A stretch of 64,000 bases of DNA from Haliscomenobacter sp. (GTDB taxonomy: Bacteria > Bacteroidota > Bacteroidia > Chitinophagales > Saprospiraceae). The first letter of the stretch is position 1; the number at the start of each line of letters is the position of its first letter. The notes beneath the pieces are model-generated. The model was given only the letters and a program-made list of their open reading frames with translations, searched no databases and was not told the origin of the DNA. Below, piece after piece: positions 61,072-64,000 of this stretch. The DNA lies in the NCBI GenBank assembly GCA_016713275.1, contig JADJPL010000001.1, forward strand, positions 555,001 through 619,000, read 5' to 3'. Made by a program: the position numbers and the translations under genes.

Positions 61072-63345
61072 TTACAAGTTGAGCCAATACGTCATTTTAA
61101 AGACCAGGGCCCGGTTTTTAACATTGGGAGCGGAGAAAAACTGGTCGCTGAAGTAGTTGTCGGTGTACACCAAAAACAGATCAGAAGCTGGCCGGAACCG
61201 CCATTGCAAGCGGCTGTTGACATTGACGTTATCCGCCTGGGTATTGTACTGGAGGAAGGTACTGAAAAAGACGCTTCTGGAAAGCGACAGTTCTGCGCGC
61301 GGGCCGATAAGCCAAAAATCGGTACTGTTGTATGGGGAAGGAAATTTCAGCTTATTGTAATTCATCCGAACGGCCAGGATACCGAAAGGCTGCCAGCGGT
61401 AGTTGAGTTCTGCCTCGCCTTGAAGGATATTCCCATTGAAATAGCTTCCTGTATTAACCGATAACTCGTAGAAAAGCCGTTTGCGGTTGTCGGATTCGTA
61501 ACTAAGGCCTACCGTTGTGTAGGCGTAATCCGTGTCTTCGGCAAGTTCCTCTCCGCCGCTGTTGGTGGGGTCAAAGGGGAAAAACAGGTAAACGTATTCG
61601 TGTCTTATGCTGGCTTGAAGCTCTTGCTGACCCGGGAAATTCATGAAAAAGAAGGGTTCGTGCGTCCGGTCGGTAAGCCGGAAAGCAGGCTGGGTATTGA
61701 AGGTAAGCCCGGTTTCCAGCCCGAATCCAAAGGACTGGATCTTTTTGGCCACCTCCGGATCTTTGGGGAAATAAGAATGCCGGATCATATTAAAAAAGGA
61801 ATAATTCCCGCGCCTGGGCACAAACCCGACATCTGTTCGGAAGTTTTCCCCGACGTATTGGTTGGACGTCATGACAAACCAGCGCAGGGTATTGTACCCA
61901 ACGTACCAGGCGGCAGATTGGGCGTCGTTGTTTTGGCCGGCTGAAAAGGACCGGTGGTAATACGCTTCGGACTCCCACTTGTTGTCTTTGGAGTAATAGT
62001 TGAATTCCAGTCCTGCCGCCCGGTTGTAGCCGTTTTTATCGAGGGAGAAACTTCCGTCGGCTTCTTCCAGGAAATTTTCTTTATTGACGAAGACCCCGCT
62101 GAGGACGGACCGGTCGAAGACGGTGCGCTGAACGACGCCAACGGTATAGTTGGCCGGATTCAAGCCGATGTCCTCTTGTTTGCCTGTTTGCATGTTCAGC
62201 AATCCGATCCGCCAGTTTTGATTCAGTTTTCCGCTAAGGCGCATGCCTGCCCGGATCGGCACGTTCAGGTTGCGCCGGACTTCGACCAACTGCCCATCGG
62301 TAGTGGTTTTGCGCACCAATCCGTTGGCCAGTCCGATTCGGCGGCTGAAAAACGGCCGGGAGTCCGGGAAGCCGAACCGGCTAAATAAATCTTCATTTTC
62401 CAGAAAAAATTGCCGCCTTTCCGGGAAAAAAAGCTCAAACCGGCTGAGGTTGGTAATCTGCCGGTCCACCTCCACCTGGGAGAAATCGGGGTTGACAGTC
62501 AGGTCCAGGTTGAGCGAAGGCGTGAGCGCAATTTTTGCATCCCCTCCGGCATTGAAGGAGGACTCCGAAGGGAGCTTAAACTCAAAATCACGCTCTGTCC
62601 GCGCCGTAATATAGGGAATAAGGGAAACGTTCATTCCTGGCTGGGGCGGGTTGTCTTCCCAGATCAGCTCGCCGGTGAATGCGAGGTTGGCCGGATCGAA
62701 CTGCCGGGGGACCCCGGACCAGGCAGAAGCTTCGTTTTTTTTCAGGGCGTGGCGAAGGAAATTGATCCGCCAGGTATTTTGACCTTCTTTAACCTTGTAC
62801 CGAAGCGTTTTGAAGGGTATAGCTATTTCGAGCTCCCAGTGGTCCTGATGATTGCTCACCTGGGAGTACCATTTGTTGTCCCAGTCCAGCGACACGTTTT
62901 GCCCATTGTCGATGAGCCCTTCCCCCTGGACATTGTAAGGCGAGAGCTCGAAAAAGAACCCGTTCAACTTATCCTGAAAAGGGTCCAGAACGACGATGAA
63001 CACGTCGCTTTCTCCCGCGTCGAAATCGCGCTTCAGAGAGGAGATAATATACTCTTCCCTGGGTTCGTAGACTTTGGCGCCGATGTAGAGAAACGCGTCG
63101 TCAAAGGTGGTCCAAACCTCTGTCTGGACGGTGGCTTTGGCGGTGTCAAAGGGGAAAACCTGGTTGAAGGAACCCGCTAATTGGGCTTCTTTCCAGGCCG
63201 GCTCGTCGAGGAGCCCATCCAGGCGCAAAGGGGCCGCAGACTTTTTGATGGACAGGGTCAACACCCCGTTGGAAACCGATTCCTGCCCCCAAACGGCGCC
63301 GGTCAACAAAAGGAATACCAAAACAGAATACTTCCTGCAGAACAT
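61072..63345 (-). CDS. DUF5916 outer-membrane protein with CBM9-like N-terminal domain
   Basis: A 757-residue exported protein. After the signal peptide (ending VWG-QE) comes a carbohydrate-binding family 9-like beta-sandwich (about 35-235; LDGLLDEPAWKEAQ, TFDDAFLYIGAKVYEP, WELEIAIPFKTL). The remaining 500 residues match DUF5916: NPDFSQVEVDRQITNLSRFELFFPERRQFFLEN is diagnostic, and repeating aromatic strands with a final Leu (MTYWLNL) suggest an outer-membrane barrel. Substrate unknown; transport or anchoring of glycans is possible. It follows the small lipoprotein gene on the same strand. Confidence 0.88.
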   Translation of the reverse strand: MFCRKYSVLVFLLLTGAVWGQESVSNGVLTLSIKKSAAPLRLDGLLDEPAWKEAQLAGSFNQVFPFDTAKATVQTEVWTTFDDAFLYIGAKVYEPREEYIISSLKRDFDAGESDVFIVVLDPFQDKLNGFFFELSPYNVQGEGLIDNGQNVSLDWDNKWYSQVSNHQDHWELEIAIPFKTLRYKVKEGQNTWRINFLRHALKKNEASAWSGVPRQFDPANLAFTGELIWEDNPPQPGMNVSLIPYITARTERDFEFKLPSESSFNAGGDAKIALTPSLNLDLTVNPDFSQVEVDRQITNLSRFELFFPERRQFFLENEDLFSRFGFPDSRPFFSRRIGLANGLVRKTTTDGQLVEVRRNLNVPIRAGMRLSGKLNQNWRIGLLNMQTGKQEDIGLNPANYTVGVVQRTVFDRSVLSGVFVNKENFLEEADGSFSLDKNGYNRAAGLEFNYYSKDNKWESEAYYHRSFSAGQNNDAQSAAWYVGYNTLRWFVMTSNQYVGENFRTDVGFVPRRGNYSFFNMIRHSYFPKDPEVAKKIQSFGFGLETGLTFNTQPAFRLTDRTHEPFFFMNFPGQQELQASIRHEYVYLFFPFDPTNSGGEELAEDTDYAYTTVGLSYESDNRKRLFYELSVNTGSYFNGNILQGEAELNYRWQPFGILAVRMNYNKLKFPSPYNSTDFWLIGPRAELSLSRSVFFSTFLQYNTQADNVNVNSRLQWRFRPASDLFLVYTDNYFSDQFFSAPNVKNRALVFKMTYWLNL

Positions 63346-63390
63346 ATTGGTCGGGTTTTGATCAGGTTCTGCAAAGATAACCGCCCTACC

Positions 63391-63678
63391 TTATTTTTTG
63401 CGGATTTGCTTTCGGGCGAGGCTGAGGCTGCCGAAGCCGCCAACAATAGCCATGTAATAGCCCAGATTGTACCAGAACCCGGTATTGTGAACCTCATAAA
63501 TCCCAATATGGTCTTTAAACAGGCTGATGATCAGGGAAATGGGAGCTACCCACCCGTGCCAGATTCCCCATAGGAAATTGGCGGGGTGTTCGGGGGTGGC
63601 GGCGCCGTCGCCGGGAATGCAGCTGGTAGTCAGGAGCAGGAGCGCTGCGCTAAGCAGGAGGATGGTGCTTCGTTTCAT
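63391..63678 (-). CDS. small lipoprotein with membrane segments
   Basis: A 95-residue protein with lipobox TTSC (Cys20), followed by two hydrophobic segments (LWGIWHGWVAPISLIISLF, LGYYMAIVGGFGSLSLA). The WGIWHGWVAP and NTGFWYNLGYY stretches are rich in aromatics. Similar small proteins occur in Bacteroidota without an assigned function. It lies 45 bases upstream of the DUF5916 gene and is probably co-transcribed with it. Confidence 0.7.
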   Translation of the reverse strand: MKRSTILLLSAALLLLTTSCIPGDGAATPEHPANFLWGIWHGWVAPISLIISLFKDHIGIYEVHNTGFWYNLGYYMAIVGGFGSLSLARKQIRKK

Positions 63679-63832
63679 TGTTTTTTATAGGGCAAATTGC
63701 GGGGCAGCAATCCAAGAAGGCTAATTTTTTCGATGAATACAAGGGGGAGGACGCTGTAGGGATATTCTGGCACGACCCGAAGCGGAGATTTACAAAGCCG
63801 ACTCGTGCCGTCCTTAAATTGTCTTGCGAATT

Positions 63833-63982
63833 ATGGCGAAACAAAGATTAAACCACTACATTTCAAACATTTCTCTAAACTCCCTGAAAGAAATCACGCA
63901 TTTGAAGGATGCAGCTAACCCAAATATTGACATCGAGTACCAGCTTATCGGGTCTCATTACGCTCTTGCCTTACCTCATTGA
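63833..63982 (+). CDS. 49-residue ORF of unknown function near the window edge
   Basis: ATG 63833 opens a 49-codon frame (MAKQRLNHYISNISLNSLKE...) that ends with TGA at 63980-63982. It begins with a basic, amphipathic-looking stretch and has no recognised domain. It could be a small protein, the N-terminal fragment of a broken gene, or chance. The preceding 150 bp (63679-63832) contain no other recognised feature and no clear TAnnTTTG box. Confidence 0.3.
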   Translation: MAKQRLNHYISNISLNSLKEITHLKDAANPNIDIEYQLIGSHYALALPH

Positions 63983-64000
63983 CTTCTTTCATGATTTCTT

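Overview
The window comes from a member of the Bacteroidota, most likely a Saprospirales-like lineage; genus cannot be read from it. Grounds: several promoters with the Bacteroidota -7 box TAnnTTTG, families concentrated in that phylum (DUF4783, TIGR02757/DUF2400, DUF5916, FecR plus STN-type TonB receptor, bacterial GGGP synthase), and lipoprotein and Bam-type outer-membrane genes that imply a two-membrane envelope. Base composition is near 50% GC with AT-rich intergenic pockets. No tRNA, CRISPR array or transposase gene was seen.

Layout. 1-1673: the 3' end of an rRNA operon (partial 23S, 5S, terminator). 1700-8848: a frameshifted TIGR02757 gene, a DUF4783 protein, gpmI, a lipoprotein, a candidate minus-strand small RNA, an M28 peptidase, hpt and an inositol-phosphatase-family gene. 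8918-17052: an ABC permease followed by surface-polysaccharide genes (flippase, frameshifted Wzz-like protein, O-antigen ligase/polymerase), CrcB, a WecA/TagO-like transferase and uppS. 17268-21782: bamA, rsgA and a GGGP-synthase-family gene. 21874-28019: a [NiFe]-hydrogenase locus, with hypC, hypB, hypA and a small HupE-like gene running left and small subunit, large subunit, cytochrome b and maturation protease running right. 28110-29865: a decayed YeeE/YedE remnant and a sulfide:quinone oxidoreductase. 29930-47198: mostly housekeeping genes (YncE/phosphatase fusion, nadE, dnaX, a Crp/Fnr regulator, a UvrD-type helicase-nuclease, a glycosyltransferase, mtaB, a serine hydrolase, CDGSH, RluA-type pseudouridine synthase, CBS protein, pyruvate-kinase-like enzyme). 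47379-53829: pgeF, a tricorn-type protease, a class C serine hydrolase, an aldo/keto reductase. 53837-59996: an ECF sigma factor, metzincin-like lipoprotein, FecR and STN-type TonB receptor, facing a lipoprotein built from four 75-residue repeats. 60251-63982: a duplicated-domain secreted protein, a DUF5916 outer-membrane protein, a small lipoprotein and a tiny ORF.

How parts work together. The hydrogenase small subunit carries the six-cysteine pattern of the O2-tolerant [4Fe-3S] proximal cluster, so aerobic H2 oxidation into the quinone pool through the cytochrome b subunit is predicted. The sulfide:quinone oxidoreductase would feed the same pool. The hyp-operon promoter and the sulfide:quinone oxidoreductase promoter share a Crp/Fnr-like element at the same spacing from their -7 boxes, which suggests co-regulated use of H2 and sulfide. 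The sigma/FecR/TonB cluster looks like a cell-surface signalling unit whose possible output includes the divergent repeat lipoprotein.

Other notable signals: a palindromic MITE-like repeat family placed mainly between convergent genes, an A10 slippery tract in dnaX followed by an immediate -1 frame stop, a promoter-hairpin-T9 unit that looks like an ~80-nt RNA gene, and two single-base frameshifts that may be decay or consensus errors.
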